Source of the DNA: Crocinitomicaceae bacterium
GTDB lineage: Bacteria; Bacteroidota; Bacteroidia; Flavobacteriales_D; Crocinitomicaceae
Direction: 5' to 3'
Assembly: GCA_022447585.1 (NCBI GenBank)
Contig: JAKVAR010000048.1
Coordinates: 62,001-126,000 of the forward strand
DNA length: 64,000 bases
Shown: positions 1-8,519 of the stretch, in pieces
How positions within the stretch are numbered: position 1 is the stretch's first letter
Layout of the letters: each line of letters begins with the position of its first letter
Notes under the pieces: generated by a model
Database searches by the model: none
What the model was told of the DNA's origin: nothing
Seen by the model: only the letters and a program-made list of their open reading frames with translations
Position numbers and translations under genes: made by a program

Positions 1-2251
1 TTACTTTTTTTCCAGTGTGATCAAATCCCCAGTATGAAACTAAAGAGTTTCCAGAATTCAATAATTCATCTGGAGAAAACATATCTAATTTAAATATGTT
101 AGGATCATATTGATCAATATTAAGATATTCGCTACCGCCTCCACCTTCATTGATCAAACCTTCACCATTCAAGTATTCTCTTAAGTTATAATCGAAAAAA
201 GATTGCTGATCGTTGTTTATTTGACCTCCATAAGAACCTCCATTTGTCGAAGCAGCCCCCGTATTAAGAGGTGCATATGCCGTGTAAACAACACCTAGAG
301 AATCAAACGTTGTCGGAGAGTTTAAGTCTAACTCAGCAATATGAGAATTAGATAAAAGTCTAGCAACAGACCATAACCCCATCGGACCATTAACACTACC
401 ATTAGATCTTGTACCATTAGTAAAACCTCTATCATAGCGTTGCTCGTATTCAAACCCTAAAGAAATAGAGTGGTCTCCGATATTAACCGCACCAGCACCT
501 GTAGCACGAATCTGATCATTTTCCCTCTTACCAAATTGATTAAAAGGAGAACCAATATTACTCCAAATACCATAAACGCTTCTCGGAGCATCACCGTTTC
601 TTAATCCATTGCCTTGTTGAACTTGAAGTAAATTTCTATAATTCTCTTCTTCTTGCCAATTAGTCTCGTAATCATATAAACCAAAATACTGAGAAGTTTG
701 AGACGCTAACATTGGATTAGTTTCAGATGGCGTAAAAGTAACTTTTACATCAGCAGGAATAGTTGTTTGCATCGGTCCATTTATATCTGAAATACCACCG
801 TAAGTTACCCTTCTTTCGATATCAAAAGTTCCAACGTGTCCATAATTAAACAAGTTATATCCGTGTTTAGGATCATATCTCTTAGTGTTCTCTTTAGAGT
901 AATCGACCATTAACGTGTAAAATGCACTCTTTATTTTTGAAGAGCTTCCTTCCGTGTTATTCGTAAAACGTTGAGTTAAACGTCCATATACCCTCCAATC
1001 AAAATCTTCTCTAATACCGAAATTTGAAAAATTGAACAATGAATTTTGACGAGAATATATTGAACCTTTGCTATAATTCATCGAACCTCCAAATGTTAAA
1101 TTGACAGATGGCCCCGTATTAACGTCAATTTTTCCTTGAGCAGAAAAAGATCGAGATCTTGCATTCATTCTGAATGGTGTAGTCTCAAAATCCGCTTCTC
1201 TCAAGAAGTCAGTACTATAATAAGCACCACTTCCTGTTCCTGTTGGTGTAAGAGGAGCTTCTAATATTTGATCTCTAACATCTTTCTTAATTCTATAAGA
1301 TCCTCCTGACAGCGGTCTATTATCAACTTGATCTGTATAATTAGCTGAAAGTAAAAAACCCAATCTTGGTTTTGTTTTGTTCCCTAAAGAATCTTTCTGC
1401 ATCCATAATGGACCAGAAAACATCCCTTCAACTAAGTTATAACCAAACTTATCTAATCCATAAACATTACCATCATAACCATCAGGATCCTTACCATTAA
1501 AGTAGAATCCAGACGTTACACCCTCAATACTTCCGAAGTATTTTGAAGAAGGCCCCCTTGTTGTAATAGAGATAATACCACCTGTAGCATCACCATAGTT
1601 TGCAGGAAGTCCACCAGTAATTACAGATACCTCTTCTATTGCTGACTTAGGTAAGTTCGATGAACCACGAACCTTGATACCATCAATGTAAAAATAAGTT
1701 CCTTCAGAACGCGACCCCCTTACACTAATCTCTCCATCACCTTCAGATTTATTTACACCACCAACTGTTCCTGCAACGTCTGCAGCAGAACGAACTGGAA
1801 GCCTAGCTATATCCTCTCGAGTAACAGTTGCACCAGAAGCACCACCATTTCGATCAATCAAAGGAACTTTGTAGGCAACCACCTTAACCTCCTCGATATC
1901 TTGGACGTCTTTTGCCTTTCCAATTTCAAGATCATATAAGAATGTAATCTTGTCTGAACTAACAATCACCCCTTGCAAGGCCTGAGGCTTATAACCTTCA
2001 ACTTCGTTCCTTATTTCTAAATCATACGATCCAGCAGGAATTGAGTTAATCTGGAAATTTCCATCAAAATCTGTGTTAGCTCCTCCTTTTACTTGTCCTT
2101 CCTTTTTAAGGATCACTTTAGTAAACGGAATAGGTTGTTTCGTGTCGGCGTCATTTACGGTACCTTTTATAGTACCCAGACCGTTCTGCGAAAACCCATA
2201 AGTAATTGTAAGCAAGACGCTTACCAATAATAAGTTCAGTTTTAGTAACAT
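1..2251 (-). CDS. TonB-dependent receptor, carboxypeptidase-regulatory-like N-terminus (3' end cut by window edge)
   Basis: Outer-membrane receptor that would import a large substrate using TonB energy. Reading leftward from the ATG at 2251, the frame stays open for about 750 codons to the window edge. It begins with a signal peptide (hydrophobic stretch, then GFSQ), then a carboxypeptidase-regulatory-like beta-sandwich (roughly residues 25-105), then a plug domain with the motifs VRGSRSEGTYFYIDGI and LPANYGDATGGIISITTRG, then the start of a beta-barrel. Family members are usually around 1000 residues, so the missing part should be the last barrel strands. No SusD-like partner lies beside it, so it resembles the Oar-like receptors more than a polysaccharide-utilisation SusC. 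The substrate cannot be told from the sequence. Confidence 0.9.
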   Translation of the reverse strand, partial: MLLKLNLLLVSVLLTITYGFSQNGLGTIKGTVNDADTKQPIPFTKVILKKEGQVKGGANTDFDGNFQINSIPAGSYDLEIRNEVEGYKPQALQGVIVSSDKITFLYDLEIGKAKDVQDIEEVKVVAYKVPLIDRNGGASGATVTREDIARLPVRSAADVAGTVGGVNKSEGDGEISVRGSRSEGTYFYIDGIKVRGSSNLPKSAIEEVSVITGGLPANYGDATGGIISITTRGPSSKYFGSIEGVTSGFYFNGKDPDGYDGNVYGLDKFGYNLVEGMFSGPLWMQKDSLGNKTKPRLGFLLSANYTDQVDNRPLSGGSYRIKKDVRDQILEAPLTPTGTGSGAYYSTDFLREADFETTPFRMNARSRSFSAQGKIDVNTGPSVNLTFGGSMNYSKGSIYSRQNSLFNFSNFGIREDFDWRVYGRLTQRFTNNTEGSSSKIKSAFYTLMVDYSKENTKRYDPKHGYNLFNYGHVGTFDIERRVTYGGISDINGPMQTTIPADVKVTFTPSETNPMLASQTSQYFGLYDYETNWQEEENYRNLLQVQQGNGLRNGDAPRSVYGIWSNIGSPFNQFGKRENDQIRATGAGAVNIGDHSISLGFEYEQRYDRGFTNGTRSNGSVNGPMGLWSVARLLSNSHIAELDLNSPTTFDSLGVVYTAYAPLNTGAASTNGGSYGGQINNDQQSFFDYNLREYLNGEGLINEGGGGSEYLNIDQYDPNIFKLDMFSPDELLNSGNSLVSYWGFDHTGKKV

Positions 2252-2481
2252 AAGTGCAGTTTGTTTATTTAAACTTAGTTGCTTTAATAAAGCTCGTAAA
2301 TATAGAAAAAATCACTGTGAAATATGATTTGTTAATAAAATTTAATTCTACATCCCTTAACTTTCATTAACAAACATAGCGACATTGTTTAAACCGTTAA
2401 TAAACCTTTAAACCAATTTAAAAACCATTTATACACGTCTAATTAGAAACAATGCTAAACTTCTTTCGTATAATTGCCGAT

Positions 2482-3123
2482 ATGAAAGACTTCTATTTCA
2501 ATGAAATCAGTATACATGGTTCAACCATACATCTTTGTAAATACAATGACTTTGAGCCAACTGAGTTCATGGAATATCTAACAGACATAGAAAAGCAACG
2601 ACTTATTTCTTTCAAACACATCCGTAGACGACGTGAATTTATGGCAACAAGAATCCTTCGACATCGTGCAATTGGATTTCAACACATCAACTACGACCAC
2701 AATGGTGCGCCTTATATTAATAATGAAGGTTTTATTTCAATCAGTCATTCAACGAATGAAGTTGGACTTGCAATTAATCCTAATTTTAAAATTGGCTTGG
2801 ATTTGGAATCGCCACGGGAAAACATCCGAAGTTTAATGCACAAATTCCTATCGGATCAAGAAAAAGAGACATACAACACAGATGACATTCTAGAAGTTTG
2901 TAAAATATGGTCTGCAAAAGAAGCCATGTACAAATTAGCCGGTAGAAAAAAAATCCATTTCAAATCGGAACTATTATTAAATAGAGACTCCGATGAATTT
3001 TGGTCTGGCAAAATCATAAATCACAACCACGACTTGTCAGTTAAATTAAATATATTTGAAAACAACAACACAATCATATCTATCAACACAGAATCAATTG
3101 TTAGACACAACAAAAATATTTGA
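2482..3123 (+). CDS. 4'-phosphopantetheinyl transferase superfamily protein
   Basis: Transfers 4'-phosphopantetheine from CoA to a conserved serine of a carrier protein (ACP or PCP). The signature is present: GLDLE, with D107 and E109 as Mg ligands, and W143-S-A-K-E147 (WxxKEA motif). Length is 213 residues from the ATG at 2482. An in-frame ATG at 2452 adds ten residues; I prefer 2482 because the residues before it look unlike a family N-terminus. The last 68 bases overlap the next gene in another frame, so the two are probably co-transcribed. It is of the Sfp/AcpT type rather than the short AcpS type. The carrier protein it serves is not in this window. Confidence 0.85.
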   Translation: MKDFYFNEISIHGSTIHLCKYNDFEPTEFMEYLTDIEKQRLISFKHIRRRREFMATRILRHRAIGFQHINYDHNGAPYINNEGFISISHSTNEVGLAINPNFKIGLDLESPRENIRSLMHKFLSDQEKETYNTDDILEVCKIWSAKEAMYKLAGRKKIHFKSELLLNRDSDEFWSGKIINHNHDLSVKLNIFENNNTIISINTESIVRHNKNI

Positions 3124-3844
3124 CTTAATCACTGCGAAGAAGGGACAAATTGCAGTATTGATTGACCCTGACAAATCGAATAAAAAGGAAGAGCTAGATA
3201 AACTCATTGAAAAAAGTGAATTTGCAGACATCGATTTCTTTTTTGTTGGTGGCAGCACTGTAACTAGAGAGCAATTTGAATATGTTGTAAACTACCTAAG
3301 TAATAATAGTGAACTGCCAGTTGTATTATTTCCGGGTGCTTCACATCAAATATCATCACGTGCCGATGCAATTTTGTATTTGAGTTTAATTTCAGGAAGA
3401 AATCCTGATTATTTAATAGGACATCACGTCCTGTCTGCCAATGAAATATATGACATGCGCGTTGAGGTCATTCCAACTGCCTACATATTAATCGACGGCG
3501 GAACTAAATCTTCTGTTGCATATGTGAGTCAGACAACGCCTATTCCATCAGACAAGTCAAGTATAATTCTAAACACTGCAAAAGCAGGAATACTTCAAGG
3601 TAAAAAACTTATATATGTTGATGCTGGAAGCGGAGCTATTAATCATGTGCCAAATAAAGTCATTTCTGAATTAGCTTCGCTAAACAAACCAATTATCGTA
3701 GGAGGAGGGATCACTAAAATAGAGGAAATTGATGCGCTTCAAAAAGCTGGGGCCAACGTCATTGTTATAGGCAACAAAATCGAAGAAGATATTGACTTCT
3801 TACTTGATTTAAAAATGGTTACAAAGAAAAAATGGAAGAACTAA
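3056..3844 (+). CDS. geranylgeranylglyceryl phosphate synthase-like protein (PcrB/GGGPS family)
   Basis: Predicted TIM-barrel prenyltransferase that joins sn-glycerol-1-phosphate to a polyprenyl diphosphate, the first step of archaeal-type ether lipids; bacterial relatives also occur widely in Bacteroidota. Motifs include AVLIDPDK near the N-terminus, FFVGGS, VVLFPGASHQIS, YVDAGSGA and the phosphate-binding IIVGGGI and ANVIVIGN segments. The frame starts at a TTG (3056) inside the preceding transferase gene; a second TTG a few codons later (near 3099) is also possible, and no ATG precedes the conserved core, so the start is uncertain. Length fits the group II family. What the bacterium makes with it is unknown from sequence alone. 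Confidence 0.82.
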   Translation: MKTTTQSYLSTQNQLLDTTKIFDLITAKKGQIAVLIDPDKSNKKEELDKLIEKSEFADIDFFFVGGSTVTREQFEYVVNYLSNNSELPVVLFPGASHQISSRADAILYLSLISGRNPDYLIGHHVLSANEIYDMRVEVIPTAYILIDGGTKSSVAYVSQTTPIPSDKSSIILNTAKAGILQGKKLIYVDAGSGAINHVPNKVISELASLNKPIIVGGGITKIEEIDALQKAGANVIVIGNKIEEDIDFLLDLKMVTKKKWKN

Positions 3845-3858
3845 AGCCCTTCCATAAT
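3827..3858. terminator. bidirectional intrinsic terminator
   Basis: A 7-bp stem (ATGGAAG at 3832-3838 with CTTCCAT at 3849-3855) surrounds a 10-base loop. On the minus strand it is followed by six T residues, which fits the end of the 3881-4390 gene. On the plus strand only a short AATTTT follows. The stem overlaps the last codons of the GGGPS-like gene. Confidence 0.5.
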
Positions 3859-3880
3859 TTTCCAATTTAAATTCGCCAAT

Positions 3881-4390
3881 CTATTTCATCAAGGAACTTG
3901 ATAATTCTTTAGCTTGAGCCGCTAACTTTTCTAAAGTCTCTTTTTTAACCTCATAATCACCAATAGAGATTTTTCCTTCAGTTCTCATTTGTTCTAACTT
4001 CGCTTTTGCCACTTCAATTTTAGACTGAGCTTTTAAAACTTCAGCTTCAGTATCTTTATGAGTTGCTTCAATTGCGGCTTCGGCCTCTGCATCTGTAGCA
4101 GGAGCTTCCACCTCAACGGACGCAACCGATTCCTCAACGATTTCAGTAGCTTTTGCAATTTCTTTTTCAGCTTTTTTATCCGCTCTATTCTCTTTAATAT
4201 CTTCTAACTTCTCTTTCGCTACCTCTTCAGCCTTCTCCCCGACTTCTTTAACCACCTTATCAACCGCAGGTTTATTTTCCTCGTATTGCTTTTTCGCTTC
4301 CGTTTCTAACTTCTTCGCCTGGTCAGAAAGAGATTGAGCATTTACTCCATAGGCACCTAATAAGGCAACTATTAATATTAACTTCTTCAT
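3881..4390 (-). CDS. exported Ala/Glu/Lys-rich helical protein of unknown function
   Basis: A 169-residue protein with a short signal peptide (MKKLILIVALLGAYGVNAQ) followed by an almost wholly alpha-helical, charged body rich in A, E and K, with heptad-like spacing that suggests a long coiled coil. There are no cysteines or enzyme motifs. The C-terminal third (EQMRTEGKISIGDYEVKKETL) resembles short-SHOCT-like linkers, but weakly. It follows the small lipoprotein gene by one base, so the two are probably one transcript and may act together in the periplasm. I recognise no family. A structural or envelope-spacing role is only a guess. Confidence 0.75.
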   Translation of the reverse strand: MKKLILIVALLGAYGVNAQSLSDQAKKLETEAKKQYEENKPAVDKVVKEVGEKAEEVAKEKLEDIKENRADKKAEKEIAKATEIVEESVASVEVEAPATDAEAEAAIEATHKDTEAEVLKAQSKIEVAKAKLEQMRTEGKISIGDYEVKKETLEKLAAQAKELSSSLMK

Positions 4391-4391
4391 C

Positions 4392-4601
4392 TTATTGTTC
4401 TAATTCGTTCATAAATTGATCTAATTCATCATTTAACTGATGCGCTTGTTCATTCATCTCTTTCTCAACATCTAACTGCTCAACTAATTCTGTAGAAACT
4501 TCTGGCACACCTGCATCTTCGATTACTTCTGTTGCTTCTTTTGAAGAACATGAAACTAATAACATCCCTATACAGAATGTTGTAATAACTTTTCTTTTCA
4601 T
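4392..4601 (-). CDS. small lipoprotein of unknown function
   Basis: A 69-residue protein with a type II signal peptide: basic start, hydrophobic core and lipobox LLVSC, giving a lipidated Cys18. The mature 52 residues are strongly acidic and probably helical (VEQLDVEKEMNEQ onwards), like a small coiled-coil partner. It lies one base upstream of the exported helical protein, so the pair may form a membrane-anchored and a soluble partner. I recognise no family. Confidence 0.7.
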   Translation of the reverse strand: MKRKVITTFCIGMLLVSCSSKEATEVIEDAGVPEVSTELVEQLDVEKEMNEQAHQLNDELDQFMNELEQ

Positions 4602-4796
4602 ATTAAACTTATTGGTTCACTTAAAAATAAGGAAATTATTTAATCTTTATTCTTCTTAAATTTTAATACAAAAATAAATAACAGCTGATAAGAACTTAAA
4701 AAGTTAAATTAAGATCTAAATTGAATTTACTGAATCTTAATTTGAGCAATTAAATAAACATTTCTTTTACCACAAAAAAATTAGTTACATTGAAAC

Positions 4797-5165
4797 ATGG
4801 ATTTAAAACGATATTCTGGTATTGCTTTTGCAATTGCTTTCTTCATGGCAATTGTACTATTTGCAGACGTGGGCAGACAATACATTCCGCTTAACACTGC
4901 AAAAGCAATCTTCATTGGAGCGGGAGCAATTGGACTTATACTTAACCTACTTTCTTTCAGATCAGGAAAGCACGGTCCACTATTCAACTTCCTATACTGG
5001 ATAGGAAGCATTGTCCTGTTCATAGGCTTAAACTTTATCCTACTAAAATACCCTTACGGGCCTTATATAATCATTTCCGGAATTGTCATTCTAGGAATAT
5101 CATTTGTACTTCCTGAAAAACTAGTAAGTCCACCAACGAAAAACGATGATCTTCTTGACAATTAG
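4797..5165 (+). CDS. small four-helix membrane protein of unknown function
   Basis: A 122-residue hydrophobic protein with about four membrane-spanning segments (roughly residues 7-25, 33-50, 62-80 and 88-105) and a charged C-terminal tail. No catalytic motif is visible. It stands alone on the plus strand and its stop lies three bases before the stop of the convergent nadC gene. Short integral-membrane proteins like this are common in Bacteroidota, but I cannot assign a family. Confidence 0.7.
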   Translation: MDLKRYSGIAFAIAFFMAIVLFADVGRQYIPLNTAKAIFIGAGAIGLILNLLSFRSGKHGPLFNFLYWIGSIVLFIGLNFILLKYPYGPYIIISGIVILGISFVLPEKLVSPPTKNDDLLDN

Positions 5166-5168
5166 AAA

Positions 5169-6020
5169 TCAATTATACTTCGCTTTGAGGGACATATCCA
5201 AACTCTCGAAACTATGTGTTAACGCACCTACAGAGATAAAATCGACCCCTGTTTCTGCGAAAGAACGAATTGTATCAATTGTAATTCCACCAGAAGCCTC
5301 CACTTCAAAGTTATCAGGTATTGTTTTTAATACTTCTACAATTCTCTCCGGTGTAAAATTATCCAGCATAATACGATCAACATTTCCTACCTGAATCACT
5401 TGAGATAGTTCAACTTCATTGCGCACTTCAATTTCAATCTTTAAGTTTTTACCGGTAGACTTCAGGTATTCATTTGCACGCTCAATTGCTGGCCTCACCC
5501 CTCCCGCATAATCAACATGATTATCTTTCAACATGATCATATCATAAAGCGCAAATCTATGGTTATGACCTCCACCAATGCGAACGGCCCACTTCTCCAT
5601 ATAGCGCAAACCCGGAGTAGTTTTACGCGTATCTAGGAGTTTCGCATTTGTACCCTCGATTAACTTAACAATCTCATTTGTTTGCGTAGCAATGCCACTC
5701 ATTCGCTGCATGAAATTTAGTACTAAACGCTCTGTACTCAAAATTGAGCGTGAACTCCCATGAACTTCAAAAGCAATATCACCGTATTTCACATGATCAC
5801 CATCATTAATAAACTGCTCTACCTTTAGGCTAGGATCGAAAAGTTCAAATATACGTTTGGCAAGCTCAACGCCAGCAATAACGCCATCCCCTTTTACAAT
5901 CAATTTTGCAGTCCCTGTAGCATCTTCAGGCACACAAGAAAGCGAAGAATGATCTCCATCCCCAATATCTTCTCGTAGGGCATTTTGAATAATTTCATCA
6001 ATCATTTGAATTGGTATCAT
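5169..6020 (-). CDS. nadC: nicotinate-nucleotide diphosphorylase (carboxylating), quinolinate phosphoribosyltransferase
   Basis: Converts quinolinate and PRPP to nicotinate mononucleotide, CO2 and pyrophosphate in de novo NAD synthesis; cytosolic. The 283-residue length is normal. Family signatures visible are EDIGDGDHSS near the N-terminus, LNFMQRMSGIAT, the substrate-binding TRKTTPGLR, GGGHNHRFALYD, MLKDNH, and the C-terminal barrel segments EVEASGGI and DFISVGALTHS. The start at 6020 could also be the ATG five codons later. The DUF4783 gene lies 18 bases upstream on the same strand, an arrangement common in this phylum, so they are likely co-transcribed. Confidence 0.95.
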   Translation of the reverse strand: MIPIQMIDEIIQNALREDIGDGDHSSLSCVPEDATGTAKLIVKGDGVIAGVELAKRIFELFDPSLKVEQFINDGDHVKYGDIAFEVHGSSRSILSTERLVLNFMQRMSGIATQTNEIVKLIEGTNAKLLDTRKTTPGLRYMEKWAVRIGGGHNHRFALYDMIMLKDNHVDYAGGVRPAIERANEYLKSTGKNLKIEIEVRNEVELSQVIQVGNVDRIMLDNFTPERIVEVLKTIPDNFEVEASGGITIDTIRSFAETGVDFISVGALTHSFESLDMSLKAKYN

Positions 6021-6038
6021 CTATTTTAAAATTGTAAG

Positions 6039-6422
6039 TTATGAAGCCTCAATAGTCAAGCTTTCAATCTTGAATTGAACATCTATCTTCTTGAAATGTA
6101 TGGTTACTCTGAAGGAACCACTATTACTTTTATAGCTCCCTATTGCAAAAGTTCCATCCGAAGACTCTTGTCCTTTGAAAAAAAAATTAAAACTTGAACC
6201 AGGTTTACGCGTAAAAAAATCTTTCAAAACAAGACTTGCTTGTGACTGGCTATAAACTCCTTCTTTCCCAAGAATATTGATAAGTACCTTACTCTTTCCC
6301 ATAACAGAAATAGCCTTAGCATCATTCGCCTCAAAAGCCTTTTCAATCATATCATAAGGAACATCTCCATTCAAATTGAGTGACAAGATAACAGAAGTTA
6401 AAAATGTAAATATTAAACTCAT
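6039..6422 (-). CDS. DUF4783 family exported protein
   Basis: A 127-residue protein with an N-terminal signal-like hydrophobic segment followed by an SnoaL/NTF2-like alpha+beta domain (residues about 20-127). This fits the Bacteroidota family DUF4783, which is often encoded next to nadC as here. No catalytic residues can be named. It is divergent from rlmH, with about 100 bases between the two starts holding the promoters of both. Confidence 0.7.
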   Translation of the reverse strand: MSLIFTFLTSVILSLNLNGDVPYDMIEKAFEANDAKAISVMGKSKVLINILGKEGVYSQSQASLVLKDFFTRKPGSSFNFFFKGQESSDGTFAIGSYKSNSGSFRVTIHFKKIDVQFKIESLTIEAS

Positions 6423-6520
6423 AGTCTTACGCTTTTACGCCTAGCAATATACAAACATAGTGCCGAAAAACAACCTCTCTATTCAATTAGTTTTTAACCA
6501 TTTTCTTCTATCTTCGCTTT

Positions 6521-6994
6521 ATGAAAATTAAGTTAATCTGTGTTGGGAAAACAGTGAAATCCTATCTAAAGGAGGGAGAAGCAGAATACTTAAAAAGGCT
6601 CACGCATTATTCTCCTGTTGAAAAGATTGAGATTTCTGAATTGAAAAATGCTAAAAAACTGAGCAAAGAGCAAATAAAAACACAGGAGGCTCAATTAATT
6701 TTAAATCATATTAAACCGGGAGAAACAATCATTCTGCTTGATGAAAAAGGCAAACAATACCGATCCATGGAATTTTCTAAATACCTACAGAAAAAGTTTA
6801 ATTCCGGCGGAAAGGGAATTGTATTTATCATAGGCGGGGCCTACGGTTTCTCTGATGAAATTTATGCTAAATCGTCAGACAAAATCAGCTTATCGCAAAT
6901 GACATTCTCACATCAAATGGTACGTTTATTTTTTTTAGAACAAATCTACAGAGGTTTTACGATCCTAAAAGGTGAACCTTATCATCATGAATAA
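6521..6994 (+). CDS. rlmH: 23S rRNA (pseudouridine1915-N3)-methyltransferase
   Basis: SPOUT-class methyltransferase that methylates pseudouridine 1915 in helix 69 of 23S rRNA, using SAM. The length of 157 residues matches RlmH. The trefoil-knot signatures are present: ILLDEKGKQYRSMEFSKYLQ, FIIGGAYGFSDEI and the C-terminal SQMTFSHQMVRLFFLEQIYR ending in KGEPYHHE. A near-consensus -7 element (TATCTTCG) lies just upstream of the ATG. It is not obviously linked to the polysaccharide genes that follow. Confidence 0.95.
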   Translation: MKIKLICVGKTVKSYLKEGEAEYLKRLTHYSPVEKIEISELKNAKKLSKEQIKTQEAQLILNHIKPGETIILLDEKGKQYRSMEFSKYLQKKFNSGGKGIVFIIGGAYGFSDEIYAKSSDKISLSQMTFSHQMVRLFFLEQIYRGFTILKGEPYHHE

Positions 6995-7010
6995 GGCCGT
7001 CAATAACTAG

Positions 7011-7051
7011 TTTTTGTAACCGTAGAGATGTAAATTCGTAAATTACAAAAA
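7011..7051 (+). repeat. inverted repeat before the polysaccharide locus
   Basis: TTTTTGTAA at 7011-7019 is repeated inverted as TTACAAAAA at 7043-7051, with 23 bases between. It ends 13 bases before the GTG start of the next gene, so it could be an mRNA hairpin near the ribosome-binding region or a protein-binding site. No T-tract follows it, so it is not a typical terminator for rlmH. Confidence 0.4.
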
Positions 7052-7064
7052 ATGGACACCACCC

Positions 7065-8417
7065 GTGCAAAAAGAATACTTTACACTTCTTGATATTTTG
7101 CCCGCACTACTCTGGTTAGTGATCATTGTTGTAACTGGCTTTGCCATAAGAAATGCAAACACCGATAAGCCCCACTACAAATATTACATGCCTAATTTAT
7201 TTGCTAAGTTGTTTTTTAGCTTTGCCTTTGCATGTGTTTATATTTTCTACTACGGAGGAGGTGACACTACGGCATATTACGATGGTGCCGTGGCATTAAA
7301 CAACTTATTCTTGAAATCACCAACCTTGTATTTTGAGCAAATGTTAAGTCCACCGAACATGTACAAATTCACTCAGTATTTCGATCTACAGACTACGTAT
7401 CCTCCTGGCTGGATCTATCGAGAGCCTGAAGGTTTTTTTGTTTGTAAATTAATGTCTCTGATATCATTTTTGACATTAAAAAGCTATTTAGCCATGACCT
7501 TTATTATGGCATTTGTAACATCAATTGTTAGTTGGAAACTATTTTTACTGGTTAGAAATTATAAGTTTAGCAATAAAAAGCTTCTTGCATTCGGTGTCCT
7601 ACTTTTACCCTCGGTAAACTTTTGGTGCACTGGAGTTTCAAAAGACACGGTAGTGTTTATCGCGGCTATAACAATGATTGTCAATATTTTCAAGCTAATA
7701 TCAAGCAATTATCAAACAGGGTTAAAAAACTACTTTTTCCTAATCCTATCAGCTTTTGTGATATATCACATTCGCTCATTCGTATTAGCTTCAATTCTTT
7801 TACCGATTCTCTTCTCCCTAGGAGTAAGATTAGTTAAATCACTTGGAGGAGGACACAACGCCGTAGTTTTTTTTCGCACCTTTTTCATACTCATTGGATT
7901 TGCAATTGGGGGGCGAACCTTACTTATTCAATCTGAAGGTGACTTTTTAAAATCCAACTCTTTCCTTCAACAAGCTGCAATCATCCAGGATGACTTTCAA
8001 AATAATGATTCATATGGCACGAAGAGATATAGTTTAGGTGATGTTGAATTCACCCCCTTAGGACTTATTAAAACTAGCCCGCTAGCTATTATCACGGGAG
8101 TTTACAGGCCATTTATATGGGAAGCTAGAAGCATAACCCTTCTGATCAATGGTCTTGAGTCAATAATCTTTATCTTTTTCACATTCATTTTTTTTAAAGC
8201 TGGAATAAAAGCGAAGTGGAGAAAAATTAGAAGTCATGAATTTTTAATCTTCTGCTTTCTTTTTGTCTTTATAATAGCATTTATGACCGGTCTTACATCT
8301 GGATTATACGGAGTTCTCGTTCGACTCAGAGCCCCTTTACTACCTTTCTTATTTATTTTACTAACAATAGAATGGAACTCATTAACACCGACACAAGAAA
8401 AAAGATTAATTTCTTAA
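7065..8417 (+). CDS. polytopic membrane protein, possible polysaccharide polymerase or glycan-membrane enzyme
   Basis: A 450-residue integral membrane protein with about ten hydrophobic segments and a conserved-looking loop (YYGGGDTTAYYDGA, near residues 64-77) after the second segment. A loop with acidic residues after early helices is typical of GT-C or EpsG/Wzy-like polymerases, and the gene opens the polysaccharide locus, so a Wzy-type polymerase is a reasonable guess but not shown. The start is GTG; the nearby ATG at 7052 is in another frame and gives only a 13-codon ORF that overlaps this start. A gap of about 100 bases separates it from the next gene. Confidence 0.65.
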   Translation: MQKEYFTLLDILPALLWLVIIVVTGFAIRNANTDKPHYKYYMPNLFAKLFFSFAFACVYIFYYGGGDTTAYYDGAVALNNLFLKSPTLYFEQMLSPPNMYKFTQYFDLQTTYPPGWIYREPEGFFVCKLMSLISFLTLKSYLAMTFIMAFVTSIVSWKLFLLVRNYKFSNKKLLAFGVLLLPSVNFWCTGVSKDTVVFIAAITMIVNIFKLISSNYQTGLKNYFFLILSAFVIYHIRSFVLASILLPILFSLGVRLVKSLGGGHNAVVFFRTFFILIGFAIGGRTLLIQSEGDFLKSNSFLQQAAIIQDDFQNNDSYGTKRYSLGDVEFTPLGLIKTSPLAIITGVYRPFIWEARSITLLINGLESIIFIFFTFIFFKAGIKAKWRKIRSHEFLIFCFLFVFIIAFMTGLTSGLYGVLVRLRAPLLPFLFILLTIEWNSLTPTQEKRLIS

Positions 8418-8519
8418 TGGTCAACATGAGAGAAATTACAAGCTACAAAACCTAAAAAGAATCTACAAGATCCAAATAGACTAGTGATTAATTGGTATTT
8501 TTGGTACAAACTACATTTA

